Shown here: in pieces, positions 62,326 to 64,000 of the stretch | How positions within the stretch are numbered: the stretch's first letter is position 1 | Layout: each line of letters begins with the position of its first letter | Source of the DNA: Rachycentron canadum | Lineage: Eukaryota > Chordata > Actinopteri > Carangiformes > Rachycentridae | Direction: 5' to 3' | Assembly (NCBI GenBank): GCA_038496675.1 | Contig: CM076669.1 | Location: 12,374,760-12,438,759, forward strand | Length of the DNA stretch: 64,000 nt | Translations under genes and position numbers: made by a program | The notes under the pieces: model-generated | What the model was told of the DNA's origin: nothing | The model's database searches: none | Seen by the model: only the letters and a program-made list of their open reading frames with translations

Positions 62326-64000
62326 GTGTCATTATGCAGCTTGTGTGAAAGAGTCTGGTTCCAACATGTGGATCTATGTGTTCTTGGGGAACGCTCTGCG
62401 GGGCATTGGAGAGACCCCAGTCACCCCTCTGGGCATCTCCTATATCGATGACTTTGCTAAAGCTGAAAACTCACCGTTCTACATAGGTGAGGTGTTAATA
62501 CTTGTGTGGGGTTTCAATTGGGATGAAAGGCCTATATAATATTTCCTCAATGAAATGGATATTACTTAAAAATGACTAATAATGACACTAATTACATAGT
62601 AAGTTTGCAGACAAACTACGATGTACAGGTCCTTACACTGTTAAAGGGAATGGACAGAGTACTGAACTGAATGAATATGTGATATTACAAATTATTACTT
62701 GTCTAGTTATGTGTATCCTTTTTATGTATTAAACCTACCCTTTCTTTTCACCTCCTCACTTCTACAACAAAAAGTTAATCTGATTGTTTTGTGATTGGCA
62801 GCATGCCTCCAGACCATAACCCTCTTGGGCCCCATGTTTGGTTTCCTTCTGGGCTCCTACTGTGCTAAACTATATGTTGATGTTGGATACATTGACATGG
62901 GTAAGTGTAATGCATGTTTTTCATTGTATAGCATATAGTATACTAAGATGACGTACTCAGGACTAGCCTCTACCCTGGCCTCTGTAACTGTAATGCAGTC
63001 TCTTTATTTTTTGTTTAATTTATTTGTATATTTTTCATTTTATCTAGTGTTTTCTAGTGTTAGAGCATCCATTGTTGTAAGAAATGGAAACCTTTGTGAT
63101 TTTAACAAAGTAGAACAAAATTTTATATATGTACACAAAAGAAATTCTCATATGGCAGCACAGGTACCCCAGTTACAGGTAACCACCTGTAACTGGGGTA
63201 CCTGTGCAGTTACAGGTGTTTAAATATAAAAGCTAACAATACATCAATTAGCTCACTAGCAACTTATCAACTTAGCAAGCGAATTTCATCATTTCGACAA
63301 ATGTCAAACTGCCTGAAATCAAGGACTCTTGACTCTGAAACAAGTCCCTCATTTCAAAGATCATTAAACATTTGTATCAGTGTGAGCTGTGCTGTGCAGG
63401 GTGGAAAATTTGACAGGTGTAGCAACAATAACAGTGATTTTGTATTTAGAGTTTGTGTACTCATTAACAATGTTGGTTTTGACGAAGGCTTCTCATTGAG
63501 TTAAACCAAAGAAGGTGACACATGCTGACCCTGGCTGGAGCTTTGGTTCAGCCTCATTTAGGGCAAGCCTGGTGCTCATGGTGCAAAGGCTTGACCTGCT
63601 TCCCTAAAGGTTAGTGAGGACTTCTCTGAGTGTCCCTGTGAGGACCTGTCTCGACTCTCACAGATAGATTATCTAAAATCAATCATTTAGTTGCCACACA
63701 AGCTCTTTCAGTCCACTTCAAGTGTGCTCCCAGAGAGTGGAGTATCCCATCCCTACAAATCAAGACAAATTTGGCTTGTCTTCCCCAAATATTGTCTAGT
63801 GTCCAATATGATCACTTCACACAAAGGAAGCTGCAGATTGAAATTACAACACGCACACACCAGGCTCTTGCTGCAGCCCTGACTTCTAAGATCTTCTCTT
63901 TTCATGCAGAAACTGTGACCATCACTCCTAAAGATGCCCGCTGGGTGGGTGCTTGGTGGATGGGCTTCCTAGTGTCCTCTGCTCTCCTGGTCATCTCCAG
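59506..64000 (+). CDS. Second OATP1 family transporter, truncated by window edge
   Basis: Seven coding exons are visible: 59506..59607, 60317..60458, 60567..60699, 60792..60919, 62340..62486, 62802..62900 and 63910..64000 (incomplete). Exons 2, 3, 5 and 6 have exactly the lengths of those in the upstream slco1 gene (142, 133, 147 and 99 nt) and all phases agree. Exon 2 reads YMKSSITQIERRFDLSSTHI. Exon 5 has WIYVFLGNALRGIGETPVTP. Exon 7 has the OATP signature DARWVGAWWMGFL. In exon 2, 34 of 48 residues match the neighbour. Two in-frame ATGs exist (59506 and 59536); I chose the first. The rest of the gene, including the Kazal-like domain, is beyond the edge. It is probably a slco1c1/slco1d1-type paralogue. 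Confidence 0.93.
62274..62329. repeat. (TG)n microsatellite abutting exon 5 acceptor
   Basis: About 27 TG units with one CG interruption end 10 bases before the AG at 62338-62339 of the second slco1 gene. They replace most of the expected pyrimidine tract. Confidence 0.95.
63158..63207. repeat. Perfect 23-bp inverted repeat (hairpin)
   Basis: The arms 63158-63180 and 63185-63207 are exact reverse complements with a 4-base loop (AACC). A third partial copy of the inner GTTACAGGT follows at 63209-63217. It lies in intron 6 of the second slco1 gene. Confidence 0.95.

Overview
The window is genomic DNA from a vertebrate, almost certainly a teleost fish. All genes are split by GT-AG introns, most of them short. 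The gene families are vertebrate: a GLUT-type inositol transporter, a gel-forming mucin and OATP transporters. The repeats are fish-like: a Tc1 element of the IR/DR type and the common teleost interspersed repeat ending in a run of CCTTG. I saw no bacterial, viral, CRISPR, rRNA or tRNA feature.

Layout. (1) 1-17691, minus strand: the first three coding exons of slc2a13 (proton/myo-inositol cotransporter). The remaining exons lie off the left edge. Introns 1 and 2 and part of intron 3 fill most of the first 17 kb. (2) 17692-24644: a 7 kb gene-poor interval with one unexplained coding-looking block near 20.5-21.4 kb. (3) 24645-42910, plus strand: a complete secreted gel-forming mucin. I joined 43 coding exons by hand; the frame stays open for 6222 nt (2073 residues). 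The order is signal peptide, D1, D2, D', D3, a short Thr/Pro/Ser domain, D4, vWC-like modules and a C-terminal cystine knot. Intron 1 holds a dead Tc1 transposon. Intron 6 holds a CpG-rich antisense block with an unreported short ORF and a splice-donor-like site. (4) 44766-53806, plus strand: a complete 14-exon OATP1 gene (slco1c1-like, 688 residues). (5) 59506-64000, plus strand: a second OATP1 gene with the same exon plan, cut by the right edge in exon 7. The two form a tandem duplicate.

How they relate. SLC2A13 moves inositol with protons, OATP1 proteins move organic anions such as thyroid hormone and bile-acid conjugates, and the mucin is an extracellular polymer. No shared pathway is evident. 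The cluster is most informative as synteny: in human 12q12 the order is SLC2A13-LRRK2-MUC19, and here slc2a13 is followed directly by a mucin with no LRRK2 seen between them.

Exon ends come from reading frame plus GT/AG sites and from remembered family sequences. No alignment or transcript data were used.
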